Shown in pieces: positions 39,672 to 49,477 of a stretch of 64,000 nucleotides of DNA. Source of the stretch: Drosophila pseudoobscura (Eukaryota > Arthropoda > Insecta > Diptera > Drosophilidae). The DNA lies in assembly GCF_009870125.1 (NCBI RefSeq), contig NC_046681.1, positions 24,760,001-24,824,000 on the forward strand, in the 5' to 3' direction. Numbering within the stretch: the first letter of the stretch is position 1; every line of letters begins with the position of its first letter. The notes under the pieces are model-generated. The model made no database searches, was not told the DNA's origin, and was given only the letters and a program-made list of their open reading frames with translations. Made by a program: the position numbers and the translations under genes.

Positions 39672-39698
39672 GAGAATACTGGAAAAATATCAGTATAG
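39672..39698 (+). promoter_or_regulatory. Promoter-like box, block A type I module
   Basis: The sequence gagaatactggaaaaatatc followed by agtatag is identical in five other places, always at the head of a module and pointing into it. About 30-60 bp upstream all copies share 'aagcaatccatgccccacaa'. The conservation and fixed position suggest a transcription control element; the start site itself is not known. Confidence 0.4.
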
Positions 39699-39851
39699 TT
39701 CGGATTGTCGGAAGTTAACCACATAAAAATAAAATTCTAAATTTCTAAATTTTGAAAAATATCTATTTCGTTTTTTTTTTTCAATTAGGTTTAAGCATAA
39801 AAGTGATTTGTTTTTTTTAGTTTTTAAAGTTAAGCATAAAGTGAATAAGGT

Positions 39852-39883
39852 CACTAACCATACAGTATACTGTATGGTTAGTG
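39852..39883. repeat. Perfect 32-bp palindrome
   Basis: The half-site cactaaccatacagta is followed directly by its exact reverse complement. It lies just before and over the candidate start codon (ATG at 39,874) of the type I module. The same palindrome is intact in block C (52,453-52,484) and is split by a 213-bp insert in block B. Confidence 0.9.
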
Positions 39884-40500
39884 ATAAGATACAACATAAT
39901 AATACTTCTCCAAGATACACAAGGCATAAAAATACTTCTCCAAGATACACATCTATTGATTGTTCAACAAGAGTCGCACGCAGAGAGTAAGCATAAATTT
40001 CGCTTTTAGGTTGAATAAATAGATACAAATTTAACTTTTTTCTAGGTTTACATCATACATACCTGGCAAAAAAAAAACTACAAATCATACGGCTGTAAAC
40101 TGTGGCGGGTCAATAAGGTACAACACGGCTTCTTCGGATAGTTTTTCTACACAAACCTACATAAATACGGGCACTCTACGTAAGCATAAATTTCGCTTTT
40201 AGGTTGAATAGATACAAATTTAACTTTTTTCTAGGTCCATATTCATAAATACCTGGCAAAAAAAAAACTACAAAACTTACGGCTGTAAACTGTGGTGGCA
40301 CAATCGGGTACAACACGGCTTCTTCGGATAGTTTTTTACACACCCCTACATAAATACGGGAATGGATCTCAGGGCCCCGAGAAGACTCGCAAGTAGAACC
40401 AACACTTTGTTCGACACTGTAAGTATAAATGGTTTTAGGTTTGCCAAATTGGAATAAAATGTATCTTCTTTCTAGTATTCGGCAATCGGAAAATAAAGAC
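39874..40500 (+). pseudogene. Type I spliced frame of block A, frameshifted
   Basis: The structure matches the intact copy in block B: exon a 39,874-39,986, intron of 59 bp, exon b 40,046-40,179, intron of 55 bp, exon c 40,235-40,418, intron of 57 bp, then a 3' exon. All introns keep GT-AG ends. Exon a is open (starts MVSDKIQHNN) and has an internal 30-bp duplication. Exon b is 134 bp, not a multiple of three as in B (114 bp), and loses the frame at its start and in a 10-nt A run. Exon c has a further T-run length difference. As written, the frame ends early in exon c. It is either a decayed copy or one whose RNA, not protein, matters. Confidence 0.55.
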
Positions 40501-41004
40501 TGTGTTCATCGGGTACACGTTCAGATGTGTGACTGATAAAAATATATTTTGTTACTAATAATTATATTACTCGTGATTATATTTTGATACTAAAGTACAC
40601 AAAGATGTTTAATTATTTGCCTGAACCAGAATGGGGTAGGACTCTAAAAGGGTCCAGCAAAATGCTGATTTGTATATCCCAATTCCCCGCTTGGAAAATG
40701 GACCCCAACTAAGAATTCTTTTAGATATACTCGCAGCTGTATAAAATCCCCCGAGAGAAAGGTATTCAAGATTTCATCTTTAGTTTTACAGATATTTCCA
40801 ATGCAAACATGTGTTATTTAAATAAAAGAATTTGTACGTTGTTCCAACCAACTCTGAGCCAAGAGGTTTTCATGGGGAATAATAAGCTACAAGGTTCTAC
40901 ACTGCGTATCATACGAATCATCCTTCGTATACCCAAAATGTACAGAACTAACTGGCCCATTCGCTATCAATAAAAATAATTAGACATCTGTGTGTATTCT
41001 AGTA

Positions 41005-41148
41005 TTAAAATATAATAATTTTTAGTATCAAAATATAATCATTTTTAGTATCAAAATATAGAGTAAATATTTCAGAGTTCCAAATTGTTGTTCGCGTTTG
41101 TTTTTCGATTTCAATTTTTTGGTTTTTCGACCACATATCCTGTGGCAT
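41005..41148 (-). CDS. Type II small ORF of block A (47 codons), unrecognised
   Basis: The frame lies wholly in the exon after the 62-bp intron 41,230-41,291. It starts MPQDMWSKNQKIEIEKQ and ends in a hydrophobic tail with NDYILILKIIIF. The frame is in fact open from the splice acceptor through to the stop, and also through the preceding exon, but that exon offers no ATG, so I chose the first in-frame ATG of this exon. Block C has the same 47-codon length with two or three replacements; block B has a longer N-terminus. No domain is recognised. Confidence 0.35.
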   Translation of the reverse strand: MPQDMWSKNQKIEIEKQTRTTIWNSEIFTLYFDTKNDYILILKIIIF

Positions 41149-41523
41149 CCGTGTCACTCCCTGGGAAACGTAGTGTCCTGCCCAGACGATTGTCGAGCCG
41201 TGTATCAGCCGTGTAGTGATATCTGCTGCCTAGAAAAAGTTAAAATTTAAATAAACAAAAACTTTACCACCACAACACCATTTATGCTTACACTGTGTTC
41301 GAAATGTATACGTATACCTCGCTGACCCTGAGCACCGTTGTGATGAAATGTTTCAAATGGTATAAAGTGTGGTTTTTTATTTTTTTTTTACTTTTTGGTT
41401 TTTTTATAAAAAAAATAATCACTTTATGCTTAAACCTAATTGAAAAAAACCGAAATAAATATTCCTAGAAACTTAGAATTTTTAAAATTTTATTTTTTTG
41501 TGTTTCACTCCGCACGCTCCTGA

Positions 41524-41550
41524 CTATACTGATATTTTTCCAGTATTCTC
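41524..41550 (-). promoter_or_regulatory. Promoter-like box, block A type II module
   Basis: This is the same 27-nt box as at 39,672 but on the minus strand, heading the module that runs leftwards. The two boxes of block A therefore face each other 1.85 kb apart. Confidence 0.4.
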
Positions 41551-43361
41551 ACACAACATCGAATTTGACATTTGGGGTTTTGTGGGGCATGGATTGCTTG
41601 CTCAATATTTACTTCGGGACTTCGTGACTTGGGGGGGATATTTTATTCTCCTGGGCAGTAGGCTGTGCTTGTTCACTCCAATCAAACACGAATCAGTCTT
41701 TATGATGGCCTATTCGATCAGCTAATGTCGGCATCCGTTCCTGGATGTGGTCGGTAATCTTTTAGCACGAATAAGAGTTATGGAAAAAGTGGCATTGCGA
41801 CAGTGCGTATCATACGAATCAGGTTGGGGCATGGCGCAGGTTTGTTTCTCCCAAAGAATTCGCTGAATAATGTCCATCCCTTGTCCAGTGTCCTGGGATG
41901 GAGGCGACGCGACGCTGCTGGGCCATTGTCCGGCTGCTAATTTATCGGGATAATTGCCAAATGACCAAATGGGGAGTTTTATTACAGCTGCAGGAGTGGT
42001 GGAAGGAGCAGAGCCAAGACCAGGAGCAGGAGCAGGAGCACGACTGATGAGCAAAGCACAAAAATTGCCAGACAACGGAACGGAATACGAACGGAACCCC
42101 CACCCCATCCACCCCCAAAGGGAGAACTCATGTGGCACGTCTGGCTCTAGCTCTATCCGTATATCTGTATCTCTGTATCTGTATCTGCATTTGTATGTAT
42201 ATGTATCTATAGCTCTCTTGCTTATATGGCTTACCCTGCTCAACCTTCTGCCGTGGCTTCTCCCTTTCTGTGTATTTTTAATTGTAATTCATAAATTACA
42301 TTATTTACCGACTCTGTGTGGAGTGCCGGGGGGGTAGGGGGGACGAGGTGGGTTAGTTAATGATGCTGCCATTTGGGGATTGTTGCCCCGCACCCACACA
42401 CACCCACACACACGTACACACGAGCTGGAAATCGATATCCCGAGGCACTGAATCCACAAAATGGCCTTCTCATAAATGTCAACTTTCGAGCCGTATTGTA
42501 AACTCTAAACGAAAGTGAATTGAATTTGGCACTTAACACCGCGTGCCCTACCCTGCCCTGCCCTGCCCTTCTGAGGGTGGCGCAGAGTCAGTCGGATTCA
42601 ATTTTGCACTGATTCAATTTGGATACTTTTACTTATTCTTTATGCAAAATTATTGCCGCAACGTATTGAGTCGGATCAGGGTCGGGTTTTGGGCCCAGGG
42701 AGGCCCATGCCCTGCCTGGCAGGGTGGGGCTGTTCAACGAGTTGGAAAACACCCAGGGATTTCAGCAGAGACACCACCGAGCCCCGAGCCCCCCCCCCGA
42801 GCACCGTGACTCCGCACTGAGACTCTCGGCGAGGCCTTTGCGTGTATGTAAATTCGCAAACAAATCACTCGAGCTCGGGAAATACCCTTAGGGGAATCCT
42901 TTAGTTATCCTTTAGCGATTTTTCAAATAAACATGCAACACATTTTTTAGAATCCCACAACCCCCCGCCCGCCCCTCTCCACCCTTTGGAGCCAAAGTTT
43001 GACGCGTTTTTTTTTTTGTCCTGGGGTATCAGATTTCCGCCAACTCGTTCGATCTCCCCTGCTGACGTGCATGATGATGATGACAATGCCAGAGTGCGCC
43101 TCGAGGACAATCGGCTGACATGTGGGAGCGTATACCGTTATGGGCCAGGCTAATGGCCTGCCGCGGGCCAAACGCCTCTGACTTTGACGGATTTTGCTCG
43201 CAAATTCGGTTTGATTTGCCTGATTAGCTTTTGGGGAATCCAGATCTCGCGAGGATGGAGCTAATCGCCTGGGAAGAGCCTAACGAAGGCACAATGACTC
43301 TCCAACCCAGCCCTTGCGGATTTCTTGCTGTGGATAACGAAAGAGCTAAACAGGACACCAG

Positions 43362-43367
43362 TTTATT
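43362..43367 (-). terminator. Polyadenylation signal of the Kunitz gene
   Basis: AATAAA on the minus strand, about 115 nt after the stop codon. Its position suits a short 3' UTR that would include the whole 11-bp repeat array. Confidence 0.55.
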
Positions 43368-43397
43368 TGTCTATCAAAAAGCTTATTAGCTACCGCG

Positions 43398-43496
43398 CAG
43401 GCTTCACGCAGGCTTCACGCACGCTTCACGCAGGCTTCACGAACGCTTCACGCACGCTTCACGCAGGCTTCACGCACGCTTCACGCAGGCTTCACG
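43398..43496. repeat. 11-bp tandem array, 9 units, overlapping the 3' end of the Kunitz gene
   Basis: Nine uninterrupted units of CAGGCTTCACG with variants at the first to third positions (CACG.., AACG..). The last units include the final four residues and the stop codon of the inhibitor gene on the minus strand. The array therefore seems to have expanded from the end of the coding region into the 3' UTR. Confidence 0.95.
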
Positions 43497-43720
43497 CAGG
43501 TCTTGGTGCACTCTTCTAGGGTCTCGAACCGATTTTCATTGCCGTTGCAGCCTCCATAGAAGAACGTTTCGCATTCGTTTTCGGCTTTTTTGTAGGTATA
43601 TCTGGGCAACACCATCCTACACACTCCCTTCACACCCGGCGGCTGATCGCAGGGCTCTGCCTCGGCCACGTTGACAGCGCACGCTCCACACAGCATCCAG
43701 AAGAGCAGCAGCAGCTTCAT
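43481..43720 (-). CDS. Secreted single-domain Kunitz/BPTI-type serine protease inhibitor
   Basis: A single-exon gene for 79 residues. The start MKLLLLFWMLCGACAV is a typical signal peptide, with likely cleavage after VAEA (about residue 21). The mature part is one Kunitz domain with all six cysteines in the family order: spacings 9, 15, 7, 12 and 3. Family members usually have 8 in the first interval, so there is one extra residue in the reactive loop region. It keeps the FFYGGCNGNENRF core. The residue after the second cysteine (P1) is Arg, which in this family predicts inhibition of trypsin-like proteases. The ATG context gccaaaATG is good for Drosophila. Small secreted Kunitz genes of this size are common in Drosophila haemolymph and male accessory gland; which one this is cannot be told here. 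The stop codon lies in an 11-bp tandem array. Confidence 0.9.
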   Translation of the reverse strand: MKLLLLFWMLCGACAVNVAEAEPCDQPPGVKGVCRMVLPRYTYKKAENECETFFYGGCNGNENRFETLEECTKTCVKPA

Positions 43721-45589
43721 TTTGGCTCAGGTTCGGCTTTCGGCAGAACCAATGATGAACTAATCAATTGCCTGCTGTTTTCCTCGGCTCTTGGCATACG
43801 GCAGAGCAAATCCATTTTGTTGGATTAGTTTTGGCTTTGCAGTGGAGGCGAGGGCCAGGCCTTAACACTCTGAAGGTTCTGGTATTATAGTATTTACATA
43901 TGGTTATGGAACATACGAATATATTCAACCGAATAGATAATACGATAAAAGTTCTATAATACAGGTGTTCGCTTAGAAGTTCCGCCTTCAATTTGTCATG
44001 GAAAATGGAGTATAATTCAAAGAAATATTTATATAGCGACTCTACATAATCTGTCAGTAGGGTTGCCCCCCGCCACACATTGCAACCCTGGGAGCAGTGT
44101 TGAAAAGCAAAGACCGAACCCAGCTACCAATAGAAGGCATATTTGCTGATATATTTCCCCGGATAAGGGGGAAACCGGGTCTACAAATGTCTGAGGCCGA
44201 GCTTACTCCAGCCTGAAGTAGGTGCCTTACAAGATCTGCCACCGTTTCTTTCAGTGTAGCTTTGGTTGCCGTGAACCTCGGCATTCCATGACTTAATTAG
44301 CGAATGCCGTGTCTCGGTCGGAGGCGACAACGGCACAAAAGGATCTGCAATCAATATCCAAGTGCAAGTGGGGGCGGGGCGGGCCACGCCCTGGAATGCA
44401 CGTCATTATGACAATGGCGAGCCACCTCCTCCGCGGCGACCCCATTTACTGCTCCCCACAAGCTCGACTCCTTCTGGGGTTTCCTTCCACGGCAGCTGCG
44501 AGAGAGAACAAAAAAAAAAAACTGTCGCGTTGCAACAAAGTTGAGTTAAAATCTGCTGCTCAGCCCCAGTCCCCCCTCCCCACCCCCACCCCCGCCCTTC
44601 GAGCTGCTGCTCGCTTGCTTGATAGTTTTTTGCAGCTCTTTCTCGGTTCTTTCTTGTTTTTATTTCACAATTTTTATTTCATACACACACACACAGATGT
44701 GGGAGTATCTGTGCATGTCTGTGTATATTATATTATTGCAACGCGAACCAATAACCATCGAGCGGGCAGCTGGAGACGCTGATGCTTCAGAATGCCATTG
44801 GCTCTGGCTACCCAGAGCCCATCCTCGTGCCGGACACAATGGCCACCCCCCCCCCCCCCCTGCTCCTCCATTGACCTGATTCACCTGTCCGCACCCAGAG
44901 ATATCTTACGGATGCGACTGGGAATACCAACAAAAAAAATAGCTGGCAATGGCAATGTGGGTTGTCCTTTCCATTTCCCCATTTCCACATTTCACATTTC
45001 CTTTTGTGTTGTGGTTATGATAGCGAAGGTGCCAGCAAGTCGAGCGGCAGACCACAGAGTCCGCCGCCTGCCGCCCACATCCTTGGGTGATGGGATGGCA
45101 AGAGGTCATCCTGGGGGGGGGAGTCCTGCCAATATAATTTATTGAAGTTCTGGCATTTTTCAAAATGAAATTCTTTTTAACGATGATTGAACCTCGTACG
45201 TGGGTGTATGTGTGTCCCACTCTGTCCCTCTCTCTCTCTCTCCCTCTCTCCTTTACTCGCTCTCTGGAAAAAACTTGGATCCATTCCATTCTGATGGGTT
45301 TTGCACGTTTGGCCTGTCCATTGAACGCCATATTATTGGTCGATTGAAAAGTAAAACATTTTTTATTATCCGCACGTGTGCCGTGCCACCCACTGCCACA
45401 CCCCTAACACAATGTACCGTTATATGACCAGGGGCAGAGAGAGAGAGAGAGAGGGGGCTGGGGAATCTAGGAGCAGGTTGTGGGTGTGGGTGTGGGCGTG
45501 CCTCTGACCACCTGTCGTCCGATGGGGCATCCATAAAACTTTCGACCCAACAACTACCCTTGGGTGAGCCGCCTCCAGTTACAGCTTTC

Positions 45590-46130
45590 TCTGAGCTCCT
45601 TTCTCTCGCTCTCTCTCTCTCTCTTTCTCTCTTTCTTTCGCTCTCTCTCTGTCTCTGTCTCTGTCTCGGCCAGGTGAGCTCATGGGTTTTATGATGCCCG
45701 ACCCTCCCACAGCCCAGCCTCGACCCACTTTCGGTTCCTTCATATTTGATAAGCAAGTTGGTGGGTTCTTTTTTTCCTTTTTCTTTTCCTTTTTACTGTT
45801 GCGCCCCATCAATATCCTTCAACTGCTCGCCATCTCTCTCTCTCTCCCTCTCTCGCACTCTTTATATTTCTCCCATTTCTCAATCTGTCTTTCTCTTTCT
45901 ATCTCTATGTTTCTTTCTCTCCCTCTCTCTCTCTTTCTGTGTGGTTATAAAAATATTTCATTCAATTTTTTATTCCTGTTTGGCGCTTGCTTGGCCCTCT
46001 CGCTCGCTCTCGCTCTCGCTCTCACCTCACCTCACGCTCCTTTCTCTTTCTCTTCTCCAGCTACTTCTTCGTCGTGCTCTTCCTTCTCCTTCTTCTGTCT
46101 CACTTGCACTGCTCCGTTTTTATGTCCAGC
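45590..46130 (+). repeat. Long pyrimidine-rich tract
   Basis: About 0.5 kb in which the plus strand is overwhelmingly C and T, with CTCTCT, CTTTCT and TCTCTC runs broken by a few purine islands. A continuation with less bias reaches about 46,400. It is the cause of the long Ser/Leu/Phe frames there. Mirror-symmetric pyrimidine tracts of this kind can form triplex DNA; no gene is tied to it. Confidence 0.7.
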
Positions 46131-47546
46131 GATTTATTTTGCCGAGCCAGCGGACCACACGGTTTCTCATTTTTTTTTTTTTCCTTTTTCTCCTCCACTT
46201 TTGTTATTTTTGCTGTCTTTTCTCTCTCCGCCTTTCGGCGGCCACAGGTCGGCGGTGTCCTGTACACTTTCCCCCTCACCTCCCCTCCCCACTACCACCT
46301 CCCCCCCTTCCTTGCAGCCGTCTTCGGCTTCATAATTTCCCGCCCTGTCCAGAGCATTGTCTGCTCTCTCTCTCTGCTTTCTCCTCCAGTGGGTGGGTGG
46401 GTTGGCTAGGGGCCTGGTGGGTGGTCCAGGGTTGCCTCGGAAAAATAGCGCGTTTCCTCATCGAATATGTCTGCGGCCACTGCTCCTGCCTCAAGTCTCT
46501 TCTGGTCAAGTCGGGGCCTCGGCTGGGCTCGTTTTCCCTCGGTTCGGTTTGGTTGGGTTCGTTTAGGCCAGGTCCACTCCCTACCTACCTCCCTTCCCAC
46601 CCTGCTGGCCATGTTTGTTTGCACTTTTATAACAATGTCAGCCAGTCCGCGCTTAGGCCATATACTCTCCCTTCCACCGACTGTGCTTGATGTCATACCT
46701 CCGCCACACTCGCCACACTCGCCACACTCGCCACTCGCATGGGGTGTCAAGATATACGAAGATATTTATAGCACATGCTAAGAATGTTGCGAATGTTGTC
46801 AGTTATGGAGCAATCTCTGAACAGTTCTCAGAAGTATAAAGAGGACGCCTCCTCTTTGAAATTTAAGCTGATAATTAAATCCATTTAGAAACCATTTAAT
46901 TAAGTTTGGCCTCCATACGATTTCTAGAAGAAACAAGGAAGAATAATAAAGATAAACATATCTACATGTACGCCAGCCAACCCCTGGCTCACTCGCTTCG
47001 CTTGTTCGGCTCATATGAGTACAATATGGGCACCCAAAGATCACTTTACTGGCCCACGACCAGTCGTGCTCCTGCTCCTGCTCCTGGTCTTGGCTCTGCT
47101 CCTTCCACCACTCCCCTCCCCATTTGGTCATTTGGCAATTATCCCGATAAATTAGCAGCCGGACAATGGCCCAGCAGCGTCGCGTCGCGTCGCCTCCATC
47201 CCAGGACACTGGACAAGGGATGGACATTATTCAGCGAATTCTTTGGGAGAAACAAACCTGCGCCATGCCCCAACCTGATTCGTATGATACGCACTGTCGC
47301 AATGCCACTTTTTCCATAACTCTTATTCGTGCTAAAAGATTACCGACCACATCCAGGAACGGATGCCGACATTAGCTGATCGAATGGGCCATCATGAAGA
47401 CTGATTCGTGTTTGATCGGAGTGAACAAGCACAGCCTACTGCCCAGGAGAATAAAATATTGCCCCCAAGTCCCGAAGTCCCGAAGTAAATATTGAGCAAG
47501 CAATCCATGCCCCACAAAACCCCAAATGTCAAATTCGATGTTGTGT

Positions 47547-47573
47547 GAGAATACTGGAAAAATATCAGTATAG
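47547..47573 (+). promoter_or_regulatory. Promoter-like box, block B type II module
   Basis: The 27-nt family box on the plus strand, followed after about 230 bp by the donor of the module's intron. Confidence 0.4.
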
Positions 47574-47982
47574 TCAGGAGCGTGCGGTGTAAAACACAAA
47601 AAAATAAAATTTTAAAAATTCTAAGTTTCTAGGAATATTTATTTCGTTTTTTTCCACTTAGGTTTAAGCATAAAGTGATTATTTTTTTTATAAAAAAACC
47701 AAAAAGTGAAAAAAAAATAAAAAACCACACTTTATACCATTTGAAACATTTCATCACAACGGTGCTCAGGGTCAGCGAGGTATACTTATACATTTCGAAC
47801 ACAGTGTAAGCATAAATGGTGTTGTGGTGGTAAAGTTTTTGTTTACTTAAATTTTAACTTTTTCTAGGCAGCAGATATCACCACACGGCTTATACACGGC
47901 TGATACACGGCTGATACACGGCTCGACAATCGTCTGGGCAGGACACTACGTTTCCCAGGGAGTGACACGGATTCCACAAGAT

Positions 47983-48171
47983 ATGCAAAGACATCGGAAA
48001 TTAAAAACTATTCGCAATCCAATAGTTGCACATTTTTGGTCGAAAAACCAAAAAATTAAAATCGAGAAACAAACGCAAACAACAATTTCGAACTCTGAAA
48101 TGCAAATATTGACTCTATATTTTGATACTAAAAATGTTTATATTTTGATACTACAAATTATTATATTTTGA
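47983..48171 (+). CDS. Type II small ORF of block B (62 codons), unrecognised
   Basis: The frame lies after the 62-bp intron 47,806-47,867. It starts MQRHRKLKTIRNPIVAHF, continues into the SKNQKIKIEKQ segment shared with A and C, and ends in the hydrophobic ILIL tail. The N-terminal 18 or so residues come from a segment absent from A and C. Upstream, the exon frame used in A and C is broken here because the element tgatacacggc is present in extra copies, so initiation at this ATG is the only option. The N-terminal half is strongly basic. Confidence 0.35.
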   Translation: MQRHRKLKTIRNPIVAHFWSKNQKIKIEKQTQTTISNSEMQILTLYFDTKNVYILILQIIIF

Positions 48172-48803
48172 TACTAAAAATTATTATATTTTGATACTAG
48201 AATACACACAGATGTCTAATTATTTTTATTGATAGCGAATAGGCCAGTTAGTTCTGTACACTTTGGGTATACGAAGGATGATTCGTATGATACGCAGTGT
48301 AGAACCTTGTAGCTTATTATTCCCCATGAAAACCTCTTGGCTCAGAGTTGGTTGGAACAACGTACAAATTCTTTTATTTAAATAACACATGTTTGCATTG
48401 GAAATATCTGTAAAACTAAAGATGAAATCTTGAATACCTTTCTCTCGGGGGATTTTACACAGCTGCGAGTATATCTAAAAGAATTCTTAGTTGGGGTACA
48501 TTTTCCAAGCGGGGAATTGGGATATCCAAATCAGCATTTTGCTGGAAACTTTTGGAGACCTACCCCATTCTGATTCAGGCAAATAATTAAACATCTTTAT
48601 GTACTTTAGTATCAAAATATAATCACGAGTAATATAATTATTAGTAACAAAATATATTTTTATCCAGTCACACATCTGAACGTGTACCCGATGAACACAG
48701 TCTATATTTTCCGATAGCCGAATCCTAGAGAGAAGATACATTTTATTCCAATTTGGCAAACCTAAAACCATTTATACTTACAGTGTCGAACAAAGTATTG
48801 GTT

Positions 48804-49256
48804 CTACTTGCGAGTCTTTTCGGAGCCCTCAGATCCCTCAGATTGCCCGTATTTATGTAGGGGTGTGTAAAAACTATCCGAAGAAGCCGTGTTGTACCTC
48901 ATTGTGCCACCACAGGTATTTTGCCAAGTATTTATGAATATGGACCTAGAAAAAAGTTAAATTTGTATCTATTCAACCTAAAACCCAAATTTATGCTTAC
49001 GTAGAGTGCCCGTATTTATGTAGGTTTGTGTAGAAAAGCGGAAAACTGAAGTATATGTTTGTAGTTTTGTATGTTTTGTGGTTTGTTTTTGGACGGGTAT
49101 TTATGAATATGGACCTAGAAAAAAGTTAAATTTTGATCTATTAATTCAACCTAAAAGCGAAATTTATGCTTACTCTATGCTGGCGGCTCTTGTTAAACAA
49201 TCAATAGATGTGTATCTTGGAGAAGTATTATTATGTTGTATCTTATCACTAACCAT
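48804..49256 (-). CDS. Type I spliced gene of block B, intact, 112 residues, unrecognised
   Basis: Exons 49,174-49,256 (83 bp), 49,001-49,114 (114 bp) and 48,804-48,945 (142 bp including TAG), joined across introns of 59 and 55 bp that both start GTAAGCATAAATTT and end TTTTTTCTAG. Both joins keep the frame: the phase is the same at each. The product starts MVSDKIQHNNTSPRYTSID. Exons b and c each open with the same SIFINT motif and each end near FYTxLHKYG, so the protein holds an internal exon duplication. The C-terminus is EGSEGSEKTRK. There is no signal peptide or recognised domain. A third intron (48,725-48,781) follows the stop, in the 3' UTR. That three exons stay open here while A and C are frameshifted argues that B may be the functional copy. 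A chance frame is not excluded. Confidence 0.5.
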
Positions 49257-49264
49257 ACAGTATA

Positions 49265-49477
49265 CAGTAGAGACGGAAAGGTTAAACAAAATAAATAATT
49301 CAATCGGCAGTAATAATACAAAAATATTTTTGAAGAATATATTGAAAAAAAATCAAGTTCAAACTAACGTTCATCGTAGTAGCCCTATAGAAGGAAAGAT
49401 GCCTCGCCGCCGAGCTTCACGTCGTAAGCTGATGACCAAGACAGCTGACCAAACGGAGGCTCAAACCAAGTCCGAAG
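49265..49477 (+). other. 213-bp insert in block B resembling the 5' end of a gene for a basic protein
   Basis: The insert lies inside the 32-bp palindrome that is intact in blocks A and C. Read on the plus strand it has about 134 bp of A-rich sequence like a 5' UTR, then ATG at 49,399 in good context (gaaagATGcc), then an open frame MPRRRASRRKLMTKTADQ ending TEAQTKSE, cut at the palindrome edge. The composition (Arg/Lys-rich, G+C-richer third positions than its surroundings) differs from the A/T-rich flanks. I do not recognise the donor gene. The alternative is that the insert is ancestral and was lost from A and C by deletion between the palindrome arms. Confidence 0.5.

Larger units (their letters stand above)
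39392..42046 (+). repeat. Block A: composite repeat with two convergent spliced modules
   Basis: Block A contains a plus-strand module (type I, box at 39,672, introns at 39,987-40,045, 40,180-40,234 and 40,419-40,475) and a minus-strand module (type II, box at 41,524-41,550, intron 41,230-41,291). The modules converge on a centre near 40.8 kb. About 39,490-42,046 is the inverted copy of block B (47,062-49,800), and 39,392-41,806 is a direct copy of block C (51,981-54,428). The last part (41,822-42,046) is non-family DNA shared only with B. The ends show no classical terminal inverted repeat or obvious target duplication, and no transposase is visible. Confidence 0.85.
42047..47061. other. 5-kb spacer between the inverted blocks A and B
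   Basis: Unique DNA lying in what would be the loop of a hairpin formed by A and B. It contains the Kunitz gene (43,481-43,720), an 11-bp repeat array, (CA)n near 42,395-42,415, and a strongly pyrimidine-biased region at about 45,590-46,130. No other exon is convincing. Frames of 140-310 codons at 45.7-46.7 kb encode Ser/Leu/Phe/Pro only because of the pyrimidine tract. Confidence 0.6.

Noticed and set aside
39392-42046. Interpretation of block A as a DNA transposon with terminal inverted repeats
   Set aside because: The inverted similarity lies in the promoter boxes and adjoining 5' regions of two convergent modules; there is no transposase frame and no target-site duplication that I can see.
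45682-46690. Open frame of 314 codons, Ser/Leu/Phe/Pro-rich
   Set aside because: It is the translation of the pyrimidine-rich tract; overlapping frames look alike and no gene features are present.
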